Shown here: positions 42,304 to 51,401 of the stretch, piece by piece
Numbering within the stretch: position 1 is the stretch's first letter
How the letters are laid out: every line of letters begins with the position of its first letter
DNA from: Nitrospira sp.
GTDB taxonomy: Bacteria > Nitrospirota > Nitrospiria > Nitrospirales > Nitrospiraceae
NCBI GenBank assembly: GCA_013140455.1
Contig: JABFSU010000058.1
Span: 1-55,602, forward strand
Direction of reading: 5' to 3'
DNA length: 55,602 nucleotides
Program-made: the position numbers and the translations under genes
Notes under the pieces: model-generated
What the model was told of the DNA's origin: nothing
Database searches by the model: none
Seen by the model: the letters and a program-made list of their open reading frames with translations, nothing else

Positions 42304-44361
42304 TTATTTTTTGCGGCGCGGCGGGCGGGTAATCCCGAGTTTCTTCATCCGGTGTTGCAGCGTTGAGCGTTTCATTCCGAGGCGGGCGGCCGCGCCCTGC
42401 TTTCCGGCCAGAACCCAATTGGTTTGGCCGAGGGTCTCCATAATATGGGAACGTTCGGCGTCCGCTAACGTGCGCGGGGACTCTTTCCCGTCGGTATGGT
42501 TTGGTAGCGGATCTAATTCATCGATGACCAGGACCGGTCCTGGACTGACAATCACGGCCCGCTCGATCATGTGCTCGAGCTCGCGCACATTGCCGGGCCA
42601 GTCGTACGATCCGAGCGCTTTCAGCGTAGGGCTGCCGATGCGGGTGACGGTTTTCTGGTGCCGCTCGCTGTATTTTTTTACAAAGTGTCGTGCGAGCATC
42701 GGGATATCATCGCGGCGGTCCCGGAGCGGGGGGATCCGGATCGGAAACACGTTGAGCCGGTAGAAGAGATCGGATCGAAAGAGCCCTTGTTTGGCCGCCT
42801 GCTCGATATTGACGTTGGTGGCGGCGAGGACGCGGACATTCAGCTTGACGGGCTGGGTTCCGCCGACGCGTTCCAACTCCTGGGCTTCGAGCACCCGCAG
42901 GAATTTCGCTTGAAGATCGATGGAGAGTTCGCCGATCTCGTCCAGGAAGATAGTCCCCCCGTTCGCGAGTTCGAAGCGGCCGATCTTGCGCGCCGCCGCG
43001 TTCGTAAACGCGCCTTTCTCATGGCCGAACAGTTCCGATTCGATCAGCGTCGGCGGCAGCGCGGCGCAGTTGACCGTGATCAACGGCTTGTCCTTCCGTG
43101 GCGACAGGCGATGGATCGCCTGAGCGACCAGTTCCTTCCCCGTGCCTGTTTCACCCGTGATGAGCACCGTGGAGTCGGTCGGCGCCACTTGCTCGATCGC
43201 TTTCAGCGTTTTCTGCAGTGCGGGACTTTCACCGACCAGCATGTTGAAGTCGACCGACGCTGTTATTTCATCGCGGAGGTACACATTCTCCTGCTCGAGC
43301 TGTTCTTTCAGCGAACGGATTTCCTCATAGGCTGTGATGTTCGTGATGGCCTGTGAGAGGTGAAATCCGATCTGTTCGGCGAAAGCCAGATCCCGCTCGG
43401 AAAAGGCATTACGGCGTCGGTTGCCGATGGCGAGAAAGCCATACGGTGTCCCACGTACGATGAGGGGGCAGAGCATACAGGAAAGGATGCCGACGGATTC
43501 GATATAGGCCCGCTCCGGGAAGCGCGCGTGATTGTGCCCGGTCATGAGGAGCGGTTTCCCGGTGGCCATCATCTCGGCGGGAGCCATCTGTTCAAAGGGA
43601 AACCGGCGGAGCTGGACGAGATCGATCTCGACGCCTTCGCGATAGACGATCTCAAACCAGGGGCCTTGCGGGGTATGAACGAATCGCACCAGCCCGGTCA
43701 TGTCCTGGCGGATGACGCGATGCAGCACCTCTTTCACCACGGGCATGAGTTCTTCGATGGTCATGGTCCCGACGACGACCCGGCTATTGATTGCCATGAG
43801 CGCGTCACGTTCTTCCGACGCGAGGATGTTTTGTAAGACCGGTCCCAACCGGATACCGAGTTGTTCGAGGAAGACCCGGTCTTCTTCGGTAAATGCGTGG
43901 ACCCGGTTGATGGCGATGGTCGCAATGATCGCGATCGTACGAGCGGGCTGATCTTCTAGGGGAGAGGCGAGAGTGACTGGGGCCGCCAGCACCGAAGCGG
44001 TTTGGAAGGGGGCCGTCTTCAGGACGATAGTTTCCGCCCAGGATGAACCGGCCAAGTCATGTTCCAGGATTGCGCGGCCTCGTCGGACGACCGCCTCTTT
44101 GATGGTGCCTTCTGCCGGCAGTTGTCCGATGCGATAGCCGGGAGAGTCGGGGTTCGTCAGGAGGCCTGAGACAGGGGCGAAGGTCTTAGCTGTTTCACTA
44201 TACAGGTAGAAGCCTATAAGGTCGCCTTGTAACGCTGTGAGTAATTCCTGATTTAATGTGCGATCGAACTCATGCAACCCTTTGCAGGCGAGCAGGGTAC
44301 TGATGATTCGCAGGGAATCATCCTGTGACGAGATGGTGCCCATATATGGGCACTGTAGCAT
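42304..44361 (-). CDS. Sigma-54-dependent transcriptional activator with two GAF domains (FhlA type)
   Basis: A 685-residue enhancer-binding protein. Two GAF-type sensory domains cover about residues 20-170 and 185-335, then a short coiled linker ([19 protein letters not shown]), an AAA+ domain with Walker [17 protein letters not shown] near 400, and a Fis-type helix-turn-helix at the end ([22 protein letters not shown]). The sigma-54-contacting loop reads GAFTNA at about 450 rather than GAFTGA. Walker B is FLDEIGEL. This layout is that of FhlA. The gene is immediately upstream of the efflux operon on the same strand; a perfect palindrome overlaps its first codons. A second Met at residue 7 is an alternative start. 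Confidence 0.93.
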   Translation of the reverse strand: MLQCPYMGTISSQDDSLRIISTLLACKGLHEFDRTLNQELLTALQGDLIGFYLYSETAKTFAPVSGLLTNPDSPGYRIGQLPAEGTIKEAVVRRGRAILEHDLAGSSWAETIVLKTAPFQTASVLAAPVTLASPLEDQPARTIAIIATIAINRVHAFTEEDRVFLEQLGIRLGPVLQNILASEERDALMAINSRVVVGTMTIEELMPVVKEVLHRVIRQDMTGLVRFVHTPQGPWFEIVYREGVEIDLVQLRRFPFEQMAPAEMMATGKPLLMTGHNHARFPERAYIESVGILSCMLCPLIVRGTPYGFLAIGNRRRNAFSERDLAFAEQIGFHLSQAITNITAYEEIRSLKEQLEQENVYLRDEITASVDFNMLVGESPALQKTLKAIEQVAPTDSTVLITGETGTGKELVAQAIHRLSPRKDKPLITVNCAALPPTLIESELFGHEKGAFTNAAARKIGRFELANGGTIFLDEIGELSIDLQAKFLRVLEAQELERVGGTQPVKLNVRVLAATNVNIEQAAKQGLFRSDLFYRLNVFPIRIPPLRDRRDDIPMLARHFVKKYSERHQKTVTRIGSPTLKALGSYDWPGNVRELEHMIERAVIVSPGPVLVIDELDPLPNHTDGKESPRTLADAERSHIMETLGQTNWVLAGKQGAAARLGMKRSTLQHRMKKLGITRPPRRKK
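44336..44353. promoter_or_regulatory. 18-bp perfect palindrome at the start of the sigma-54 activator gene
   Basis: GTGCCCATATATGGGCAC is fully self-complementary and contains TGCC-N8-GGCA. It lies over the first codons of the activator, positioned for negative autoregulation by the activator dimer. Confidence 0.6.
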
Positions 44362-44401
44362 GGTGTGAGAATATTAGGAAAGCCGCTGGTGGTCTGATCG
44401 A

Positions 44402-45847
44402 CTATTCCAGGGCAGAGCGGGTCTTGAGCGCATCCAAGCGTTTCTTGTCCAGACTGACATGGAGAGACTTCTCCTGGGTCACCGTCACGGCGCCGGGTGC
44501 TTGTCCCTTCGTTTTCTTGACCCACTTGCGCCGCGTATAGATCACCTCGCCTTTGCCGCTTTTTTTGAGATCGCTATAGAGTAACGCCAGGGTGGCCGCG
44601 TCACGGATCGTGTCCGGCGGAGGATCGCTGCCTTTTTCCAGACGCACCACGACATGCGAGCCGGGTGTGCCGCGGGCATGGAGCCAGAGGTCGTCGCTCT
44701 TGGCGAGCGCGAAGGTCAGTTCGTCATTCTCCCGCGCATTCCGTCCCACGAAGATCGGAAGTCCATCCGAGGATGTGAAGCGGCGGAACGGGCCGCGTCG
44801 GTCGTCCGGCCGCTCGTTCGGTTTCGATCGATCCGGTCGCCGGGCGGGCGCGTCGGCTGACGACCGGGGCGGTGCCGGCTGCCAGGTGTCTTGTTCAATG
44901 GATTGCAGTTCCCGGCGGAGTGCATCGATCTCGGCTTCTCCCTGTGCAATTCGGGGGAGGAGCTCTCGCTCAGCCGTCGCATGTTTCCGTTGTTTGCGAA
45001 AGTAGTCGTCCATATTGCCCTGGGCGGATTTCGTCGGATCGAGCGGGATCGTGAGTTGTGGCAGGGCCTCGTCGAAGTAGTCGACGACGACGATCGACTC
45101 CAAGCCCTTCTTGATCGTGCCCAGGTTCGCCTTCAATAATTCCCCGTAGCGGGCATAGTTGCGATACTTCTCCGCTTTGGCGAGATCGCTCCGCCAGGCC
45201 TCCACACGCCGCCCCTGTTTCTTGATCGCTTTCCTGATCTGGTGTGCGCGGGCGTCCCGGACGGCGGCGGTGCAGTCCGTCGATTCTTTCTCCTCATAGT
45301 AGGATGCAATTGCGGCGGACAAGCCGAAAGGCCCGCGCGCATCGGCTGCGAAACGGGTGTCCCGCTCCCGTGGTCCAGCGCCGGCTGAAAGAGCTGGCGG
45401 TTGGTATGGTTTGCCATACATGTCGGTCGAACGATTCAGATCTCTCAACAGCCGTTGTTCAGCATCAAGCACCAGAAGATTGGCGGCGTTGCCGGTCAAT
45501 TCGGCAATCAGGCGTTGCGGGCCTGATTTGGTCGTCAATAGGAGCGAGACGATCCGGTCCATGCCTTCCTGCCGAAGGTCGTCGATGCGTGCGCCGTGGA
45601 GATGAGCCCGGAGATATTGGCAAAAGGCCGGCGGGGTCGGGGGATTCTGCAATGCACGGGAGGCGAGATGCAGACGAGTCGATGCGGGGTGGGCCGAAAT
45701 CAACAGGCGATGCGTGTGTCCTGGCGTTCGGATTTCCAGCACGACCGTTCGGGATGTTGGTTGATAGGCTTTTTGGATCCAGCCTCCCATCAGCGCCGGA
45801 GCCAGTTCAGCCACTACCAGGGTAATTTCTGTCGCTGTCAGTGCCAT
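44402..45847 (-). CDS. rqcH: NFACT-family protein RqcH (ribosome-associated quality control)
   Basis: A 481-residue protein of the NEMF/Tae2/RqcH family, which recruits tRNA-Ala and adds alanine tails to stalled nascent chains on 50S subunits. The NFACT-N domain begins ALTATEITLVVAELAP and contains RLLISAHPASTRLHL-like and PPAFCQYLRAHLHGARI. A coiled-coil middle region runs at about 200-310, and the NFACT-R domain follows (GLPIFVGRNARENDEL, DLWLHARGTPGSHVVVRL). At 481 residues it is shorter than B. subtilis RqcH (about 570), mainly in the coiled coil. It lies 40 bp upstream of the activator gene on the same strand. Confidence 0.9.
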   Translation of the reverse strand: MALTATEITLVVAELAPALMGGWIQKAYQPTSRTVVLEIRTPGHTHRLLISAHPASTRLHLASRALQNPPTPPAFCQYLRAHLHGARIDDLRQEGMDRIVSLLLTTKSGPQRLIAELTGNAANLLVLDAEQRLLRDLNRSTDMYGKPYQPPALSAGAGPRERDTRFAADARGPFGLSAAIASYYEEKESTDCTAAVRDARAHQIRKAIKKQGRRVEAWRSDLAKAEKYRNYARYGELLKANLGTIKKGLESIVVVDYFDEALPQLTIPLDPTKSAQGNMDDYFRKQRKHATAERELLPRIAQGEAEIDALRRELQSIEQDTWQPAPPRSSADAPARRPDRSKPNERPDDRRGPFRRFTSSDGLPIFVGRNARENDELTFALAKSDDLWLHARGTPGSHVVVRLEKGSDPPPDTIRDAATLALLYSDLKKSGKGEVIYTRRKWVKKTKGQAPGAVTVTQEKSLHVSLDKKRLDALKTRSALE

Positions 45848-46019
45848 TGTTTGTCTGTGTCACTCCGCTGTCGTCTAAAGGGGCTGCGCCGGTCCGTCTC
45901 CATTTGTGTCGCATGAGGCCAATTCGGTCACAATTTCTCCGGAACAGCCGTGTTTCGAGTCTGCACACTCTACGATTCGACGCGGAAACCCGCAAGGGCG
46001 TGAGAATGGGCTGACTGGC

Positions 46020-46052
46020 ATCCTGCTTGCTTTATTCCCGGGCAAGCAGGAT
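46020..46052 (+). repeat. 11-bp inverted repeat upstream of the zinc-ribbon gene
   Basis: ATCCTGCTTGC (46020-46030) and GCAAGCAGGAT (46042-46052) are perfect inverse complements around an 11-nt loop. No T run follows. It could be a regulator site or a 5' hairpin in the 286-bp gap between rqcH and the zinc-ribbon gene, which otherwise shows nothing. Confidence 0.5.
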
Positions 46053-46133
46053 TTCGGCAAGCTGCTAGGCTCTGTGTAGTGGCTGTGCCGGAAGTGCGAA
46101 AAAGTGAGCGTCATCTGTGATCAGGAGGATGCT

Positions 46134-46361
46134 ATGAAGTGTACAAGATGCGAGGGCCTCATGGTGGTCGACAATCTGGTCGATTTGCAGGAAAGCTGTG
46201 TACCCATGTGGATGCGCGGCATGCGCTGTGTGTCGTGCGGCAATATCGTGGATCCGTTGATCCTCCGCCATCGCATGATTCAAAAATCCGGAGCGATGCG
46301 GCTGCTGAAGCCGGGCGTGCTGGTACCGGAGTTTGCCGGACATCTGAAAGCCACAGCCTGA
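46134..46361 (+). CDS. Small zinc-ribbon protein
   Basis: A 75-residue protein. Two CxxC pairs, CTRC at residues 3-6 and CVSC near residue 32, form a zinc ribbon; GLMVVDNLVDLQE and the closing MWMRGMRCVSCGNIVDPLI resemble a short family widespread in Nitrospirota and deltaproteobacteria. AGGAGG lies seven bases before the ATG at 46134. Probably a redox or RNA/protein-binding adaptor; no function is established. It lies 176 bp upstream of the HExxH gene. Confidence 0.8.
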   Translation: MKCTRCEGLMVVDNLVDLQESCVPMWMRGMRCVSCGNIVDPLILRHRMIQKSGAMRLLKPGVLVPEFAGHLKATA

Positions 46362-46470
46362 TCGAGCGCGTAGGGTTTTCACTGCAGTCTGATTGCGTCG
46401 ATCGCTGTCCGAACGCACTTATGGGATATTCTCCCCGCCGTTTTTGAACGTTTCCCGCCGCGGTTCCTTC

Positions 46471-46499
46471 TTGCAGGCCTGTCCCTCCTACGCTACAGT
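46471..46499 (+). promoter_or_regulatory. Candidate promoter of the HExxH gene
   Basis: TTGCAG at 46471-46476, a 17-bp spacer, TACAGT at 46494-46499, 38 bp before the GTG at 46538. Confidence 0.5.
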
Positions 46500-46537
46500 C
46501 TCCCGTGTTTCATACTGACTATTGAGGGAGGCTGCAG

Positions 46538-48103
46538 GTGCTGCTATTCGATTCCCCATCGCTCATCGCGCTGAATCTTGAGCTTCGATTATCCATGCGG
46601 AGGCTGCTCCAGGATCTCTGCCGGGAGTTGCAGGACGATTATGCTGAGCTGGCATCGCAGCTCGAGTTTCCGACGGACGCTGTGCAATTCCTCAGTCGCA
46701 GCTTGAAAGCCGAGGACTTGTCCAATTGGAAGGTGGTTGGATGGGTCGAGTCGCTGAACGATTTCGTGTACTTCCTGGATATTTGGCAGCAGTGGCGGAC
46801 AGAGCTGGACCGCCGGGAGTTTGCCGAGCAACTGTTTGCCGAGTGTCAGGAAAAGTTTTTTGAAAACAGTTATCTCGACGAGCTGTTTCCCAAAGGGAAA
46901 CCGCAGGTCAGCGGCTTGGACGGCAGGCTTACGCGTCTTTGCAAGCGATTGGCTCAGGACATTGCGCAAGAGGCCCTGTGGCTCGACCCCGCCGCCGCGA
47001 CAGCCTGGTGTCGCACGCGCAAGGTGTTGCCGTGGACCGTGCCGGGTAGTCTGGCGCAGAGCTTTGAAAAAGCGGAAGAGGCCGGTGCCGTGCCTCTCGG
47101 GGTCGCAGGGGATCAATGCGAAGCCCCGCCCACATTGAAGCGCGTGCTGACGCGCGCAAAGGGCCGAGCGGTCTTTCGTGTCGATGAGACAGGGATTGCG
47201 TTGAAAGTCGAACGACTGCTTGCCCCAGTCTGGTCCGTTGCCGACGGGCAGGCTCAATGGCATTGGGCGGTGCGTCCGACGGCTGAAGTGCTCTGTACCT
47301 CATATGGCGCAGTGACCGTCGGATCCACCCTGGCATATGGCAAAGACCGTCAGCCGAAGAAGGTGGTTCCGACAGACCCGAAACAGGCAGCCCGCATCCG
47401 GCGGGCCTGGGAAACGATTCATACGGCATGGCCTGAAGGGCATGAGGTCCTGGCGCTGTTGACCTCGCGGATTATTCCGCTTGATGCGAAGGGCGTCGTC
47501 AGTTTCAGCTACCGCCATCGTCCCGGCCTCTCCTTCATCAATTGTTTCGACCGGGACAATCTCGATCTTATCGACGATCTGATTCACGAGAACAGTCATC
47601 ATCACTTGAATCTGTTGCTGCGCAAGCATGTCATGTATCACGGCGATCATAATCAGCAGATCTTCTACTCGCCCTGGCGTCGGAGCCTGCGCCCGTTGCG
47701 CGGGATTCTGCACGCGACCTTTACCTTCACGATGGGTGCGTTGCTGTTCGAGCGGCTTTCGTCGTGGGCGGAAACGAAGCAGGGAATGAAACAGTGGAAA
47801 GCCGCCGGGTTGACGCAGCGCGATCTCATACGGGCGCGCTTCCGCTGCCTTGAAGAGATCGAATCCGTCCGCTACTCGATTCAGGATCTGGAATATGCCG
47901 GCGGTCATCTGAAGTGGTTGACCGGCTCAGGCGCGCGCTTAGTCCGGCAGCTGGAAGAACAGATCGGGAATGCGGAAGCGCGCATCGTCCGCCACCGCGA
48001 CGCCGTCCTGCGCTCCACGTTCGGCCCCGCCCTCCGGCGCCACATCAAGGAGCTTCATCAGGCCCGCCAGGTTTTTGGGCCGGTGCAATTGAGCAGGGTC
48101 TAG
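46538..48103 (+). CDS. HExxH protein resembling 2-oxoglutarate-dependent peptide beta-hydroxylases (mod_HExxH)
   Basis: A 521-residue protein starting at GTG 46538, with GAGGGAGG seven bases upstream. No signal peptide or membrane segment. The N-terminal 300 residues are helical and mixed, not recognised. The C-terminal part has LIHENSHHHLNLLL with His350, Glu351 and His354 (HExxH), followed by FYSPWRRSLRPLRGILHATFTF (split as FYSPWRR and RPLRGILHA), the pattern of the mod_HExxH family (TIGR04267). Members act in RiPP pathways and some are iron/2-oxoglutarate beta-hydroxylases rather than proteases. No precursor peptide, leader-binding protein or transporter is seen beside it; the only close neighbour is the zinc-ribbon gene. 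It converges with the next gene after 23 bp. Confidence 0.72.
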   Translation: MLLFDSPSLIALNLELRLSMRRLLQDLCRELQDDYAELASQLEFPTDAVQFLSRSLKAEDLSNWKVVGWVESLNDFVYFLDIWQQWRTELDRREFAEQLFAECQEKFFENSYLDELFPKGKPQVSGLDGRLTRLCKRLAQDIAQEALWLDPAAATAWCRTRKVLPWTVPGSLAQSFEKAEEAGAVPLGVAGDQCEAPPTLKRVLTRAKGRAVFRVDETGIALKVERLLAPVWSVADGQAQWHWAVRPTAEVLCTSYGAVTVGSTLAYGKDRQPKKVVPTDPKQAARIRRAWETIHTAWPEGHEVLALLTSRIIPLDAKGVVSFSYRHRPGLSFINCFDRDNLDLIDDLIHENSHHHLNLLLRKHVMYHGDHNQQIFYSPWRRSLRPLRGILHATFTFTMGALLFERLSSWAETKQGMKQWKAAGLTQRDLIRARFRCLEEIESVRYSIQDLEYAGGHLKWLTGSGARLVRQLEEQIGNAEARIVRHRDAVLRSTFGPALRRHIKELHQARQVFGPVQLSRV

Positions 48104-48126
48104 GTAGGAGAAAGTAAGGGGCGTCG

Positions 48127-49251
48127 CTACGGTTCCACCGTCACATCCACAAACGCCGGTAGGCTGTCCGCGCCTTTCTTATCCGTCACGCGTAGTTTGA
48201 ACCGATAGGTGCGCGGTTCGGAGACGTGCGGGGCTTGGAAGGAGGCTTCGGGGCCGTTCACATCCAGAAGAGGCACTTTGCTGCCGCGGACCTGGCTCCA
48301 TGAGTAGTAGAGCGCTTCGCCCTCCGCATCCCGGCTATTCAACCCGCTCAGCTTCACTTTCGTTCCGGCCTTCACGGTCTTGTTCCTGCCTGCATCGGCG
48401 ACCGGCGGTTCGTTGGGCTCGTCGTTCACGGTCACATTGATATCGAGCGAAGCCTGTTTGCCGCGATTAGTCACGGTCAGAATCGTTTTGCCGTTACCGA
48501 CGATTTGCAACATGCCATTGCTTAGGACTTTGATGGCGGCGGGATTGGAACTCTGGTAGGTCGTACCGCTGGCTGGTGATGCGAGGGGCCGGACGACTCC
48601 GTCGGCGAACTCACCTACGACCGGAAGCTCAAAGACTTTGCCCATCGAATCGACGTGGCCGAATGCCGATGATTGGCCGGTGCGCCCCAATTGCAACGGC
48701 TTGTCTGTTTCAAAGTCGATCGTCTGCAACGCCGCGTCCGGTTCGACCTGTACGATCACTTCGTCGAATACGGTGCGGGTGCCCAGCCGGCCGCGAGAAA
48801 TTTCGGCGACGGCTAAGAGCCGCATCGGTCCCACTGCATCTTTTGGAACGTTCAATGTGCCGCCGAACGGCGGGGTCTGGTCGGAGCTGGACGAGAGGGC
48901 GGCGATGGCGACGACCGGCGCGCTGGAGATACTGTCTTTCTGGGAGAAGCGATCGTCGCTCAGCTTGTCCTGTTGCGGCATGATCGATGCGTCGGAGTCG
49001 TCCTGCTGTACGAGGGTTTCGGCCAGTTCTCCGTACCAGTAGTACCGGACTTTCACGATGCCGCTATCTGCGCCGAGATCGACCTTGGTTGTAACGGCTT
49101 GCCCGGATTTCAGTGTCGAGCCTTCGGCTGGGGTCACAATCTTAAACGCAAACACCTGCTCCGCTGACAGTACGCTGCCCAGAGCCAGTGCGCAGAGGCA
49201 CACGTTCCGGGACCACGCTTGACGTTTCACGCTTGACGTTTCACGCTGCAC
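48127..49251 (-). CDS. Secreted protein with Ig/PKD-type domains
   Basis: A 374-residue exported protein from GTG 49251, three bases after the stop of the transporter gene, with GAGG upstream. The signal peptide is in the segment NVCLCALALGSVLSAEQVFA. The mature protein starts with a beta-rich domain, has an Ig-like part (ASPASGTTYQSSNPAAIKVL, a Big_2-like motif at about 240-310) and a C-terminal PKD-type domain (PPVADAGRNKTVKAGTKVKL, about 300-370). Extracellular or periplasmic; the function is unknown. It is linked to the KimA-like transporter gene. A tandem 14-bp repeat covers its first codons. Confidence 0.8.
   Translation of the reverse strand: MQRETSSVKRQAWSRNVCLCALALGSVLSAEQVFAFKIVTPAEGSTLKSGQAVTTKVDLGADSGIVKVRYYWYGELAETLVQQDDSDASIMPQQDKLSDDRFSQKDSISSAPVVAIAALSSSSDQTPPFGGTLNVPKDAVGPMRLLAVAEISRGRLGTRTVFDEVIVQVEPDAALQTIDFETDKPLQLGRTGQSSAFGHVDSMGKVFELPVVGEFADGVVRPLASPASGTTYQSSNPAAIKVLSNGMLQIVGNGKTILTVTNRGKQASLDINVTVNDEPNEPPVADAGRNKTVKAGTKVKLSGLNSRDAEGEALYYSWSQVRGSKVPLLDVNGPEASFQAPHVSEPRTYRFKLRVTDKKGADSLPAFVDVTVEP
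49214..49247. repeat. Tandem repeat of CACGCTTGACGTTT, 2.4 copies
   Basis: Copies at 49214-49227 and 49228-49241, plus CACGCT at 49242-49247. The unit is 14 bp, not a multiple of three, and overlaps the first codons of the secreted-protein gene, so copy-number change would shift the reading frame after the GTG. Confidence 0.8.
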
Positions 49252-49253
49252 GG

Positions 49254-51077
49254 CTACCTCGTCAGGTGGTAGGGCACATCGGTCAACACGACACGGTCTT
49301 TGAAGAGCAGTGCCCCTTTCAAGAGCAGCGCCCGTTGATTGTGGAGAATATTCTGCCACCATCGGGCCGGCAAGATCTCCGGGATGACGACGGTGATCCA
49401 GCAATCAGGATCTTTCTGCTGGAGTTCTTCGATATAGTCCAGGATCGAACTCAGAATGGAGCGGTAAGGAGATGGCCGCACGACGAGCGGTACCCCGCAG
49501 CCCCACTGGGCCCATTTAATTTCCACAAGCGCGGTTTCTTCCTTGTCGACGTCGACCAAGATAGCGCGAATGTCACCGCCCCGGCTGCGCGCGTAGTCGA
49601 CTGCGCGGATGACCGAACGATTCACTCCTCCGATCGGGATAATCACGAGGTTGCGCCGGGGCCGCGGCGGGCGGGTGTCCCGGGTGAGCGACACTTGTTC
49701 GGCGACCGCTTTGTAGTGCGACCGAATCCCGCGGAACATCATGATGAGGATTGCGACAAGCAGGAAGACGATCCATGCGCCCTGCACAAACTTTGTGGTG
49801 GCAATGATGATGGTTGCCACGCCGGTCGTGATCGCGCCGATGCCGTTGACCACGAGTTTCTTGCGCCAGTGCAAGCCCCGCTTGACCAGCCACCGCTTGA
49901 CCATGCCGGCTTGGGACAGGGTAAACGAGACGAACACACCGATCGCATAGAGCGGGATCAGCGCATGCGTATCGCCATGGAAGAGGACGAGCAGCAGGCA
50001 GGCGAAAAACCCGAGAATGAAAATGCCGTTGGAAAATACGAGTCGATCGCCGAAACTGGCCATCTGGTGCGGCATGTATCCGTCCCTCGCCAGGATGGAC
50101 GACAGGTGAGGAAACCCCGCGAAGGCGCTGTTGGCAGCCAGGACGAGGAGCAGCATGGTGCTGATCTGGACGGCGTAGTAGATGGCGCCGGAACCGAACG
50201 TGAGGCGTGCCAATTGCGAGACGACCGTTTCATCTTCCTTGGCGAGAATGCCGTAGTGATAGGCCATCCAGCTGATGCCCATGAAGAGGACGGCGAGAAT
50301 GGCCGACATCCAGATCATCGTCGTAGCGGCGTTCTTGGATTCCGGCTCGCGGAACGCTTTCACGCCGTTCGAGATCACTTCCATTCCGGTGACCGCCGAA
50401 CAGCCGGCGGCAAAGGCGCGCAGGATCAGAAACAGCGTCACCCCGTCCAGGCTGCCTTGCCCGGCCGTGGGGGGAGGCGTCACGGGCACGGCTCCTGGTC
50501 CGACCAGAGACTGGATCGTCCCAAGGACGACCATCAGGCCGAGGGCCCCGATGGCAAAGTAGGTTGGCACCGCGAAAAACTTTCCTGACTCGCGCACGCC
50601 CCGGAGGTTCATCACAATAATGAAGAAGATGGCGATGAGGCCGAGCGCTTCGCGGTGCGGGAAGAGGACCGGAACGGCCGAGGTGAGTGCGGCGATTCCT
50701 GCGGCCACGCTGACGGCGACCGTCAGAATATAGTCGATCATCAGTGCGCCGGCAGCGATCAAGGCCGGCAGTTCACCGAGGTTGGAGCGGGCGACGATAT
50801 AGGCGCCGCCCCCTCCGGGGTATTCATAGATGATCTGGCGGTAGGAGATCGTCAGGATCAGGGTCAGCAGTAGAATGGCGATGCTCACGGGAATGGACCA
50901 GGAGACGGCGGCGGAACCGGCCAGAATCAGGACGAGAAGTATTTCCTCTGTGGCGTAGGCCACCGAGGAAATCGCATTGGAGGAAAAAATGGCCAGAGCC
51001 AGTGTTTTCGAGAGCCGTTCGTGTGCTGCCTGCGCAGTCTTCAGCGGGTCGCCGACCAGCCAACGTTTCAGAAGCAT
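49254..51077 (-). CDS. APC-superfamily permease, KimA-like
   Basis: A 607-residue transporter with about 12 membrane segments followed by a soluble C-terminal domain of about 150 residues. The start (RLSKTLALAIFSSNAISSVAYATEEILL) and EYPGGGGAYIVARSNLGELPAL are the signature of KimA/YdaO-type permeases, high-affinity K+ importers in firmicutes. The C-terminal part (VIIPIGGVNRSVIRAVDYARSRGG, PSPYRSILSSILDYIEEL) resembles a universal-stress-like domain. K+ transport is an inference from family resemblance; amino-acid transport remains possible. Confidence 0.88.
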   Translation of the reverse strand: MLLKRWLVGDPLKTAQAAHERLSKTLALAIFSSNAISSVAYATEEILLVLILAGSAAVSWSIPVSIAILLLTLILTISYRQIIYEYPGGGGAYIVARSNLGELPALIAAGALMIDYILTVAVSVAAGIAALTSAVPVLFPHREALGLIAIFFIIVMNLRGVRESGKFFAVPTYFAIGALGLMVVLGTIQSLVGPGAVPVTPPPTAGQGSLDGVTLFLILRAFAAGCSAVTGMEVISNGVKAFREPESKNAATTMIWMSAILAVLFMGISWMAYHYGILAKEDETVVSQLARLTFGSGAIYYAVQISTMLLLVLAANSAFAGFPHLSSILARDGYMPHQMASFGDRLVFSNGIFILGFFACLLLVLFHGDTHALIPLYAIGVFVSFTLSQAGMVKRWLVKRGLHWRKKLVVNGIGAITTGVATIIIATTKFVQGAWIVFLLVAILIMMFRGIRSHYKAVAEQVSLTRDTRPPRPRRNLVIIPIGGVNRSVIRAVDYARSRGGDIRAILVDVDKEETALVEIKWAQWGCGVPLVVRPSPYRSILSSILDYIEELQQKDPDCWITVVIPEILPARWWQNILHNQRALLLKGALLFKDRVVLTDVPYHLTR

Positions 51078-51149
51078 CTCGTATTATCGCACAACCGGTA
51101 GGAGGAAGGAAAAGACGCGGAGGATCGTGTCGGATGTCGAGCTTGAGAT

Positions 51150-51401
51150 CTACGGGTCTCCGTAGGTTGTCGCGAGGGCGTAGCCGTTTCGGCAGTCGGT
51201 GCAATAGGACGGAGAAAACACCACCTGCTTGGCGTGGAGGCGGTGTCGAGTCACGTAGGCCTGGAGCTGGGTCCAGACGCTTGTGTGGCCGGAGTCCGTG
51301 CCGTGGTCATAGACTCGTCGGCAGAGCTCGCACATGGGGACAATTCGAGTGGGGGGCTCAGGCATGATGGGTTTGCTCGCTCTCTCCGTGATCGTGGCCA
51401 T
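51150..51401 (-). CDS. Stand-alone CxxC tail domain of the two-component type
   Basis: An 83-residue protein. MCELCRRVYDHG, WTQLQAYVTRHRL, FSPSYCTDCRNGYA follow the pattern of a short zinc-like domain (CxxCKxIRDxxGxWxxLExYxxxHxxxxFSHxxCPxC) found fused to the end of many sensor kinases and receivers. Here it is separate. Its ATG overlaps the TAA of the receiver gene (TAATG at 51403-51399), so it is translated with that receiver. A role as a partner of the receiver is an inference. Confidence 0.78.
   Translation of the reverse strand: MATITERASKPIMPEPPTRIVPMCELCRRVYDHGTDSGHTSVWTQLQAYVTRHRLHAKQVVFSPSYCTDCRNGYALATTYGDP

Noticed and set aside
49188..50588. Plus-strand 466-codon frame
   Set aside because: Antisense to the KimA-like permease; rich in Asp, His and Arg with no hydrophobic or domain pattern.
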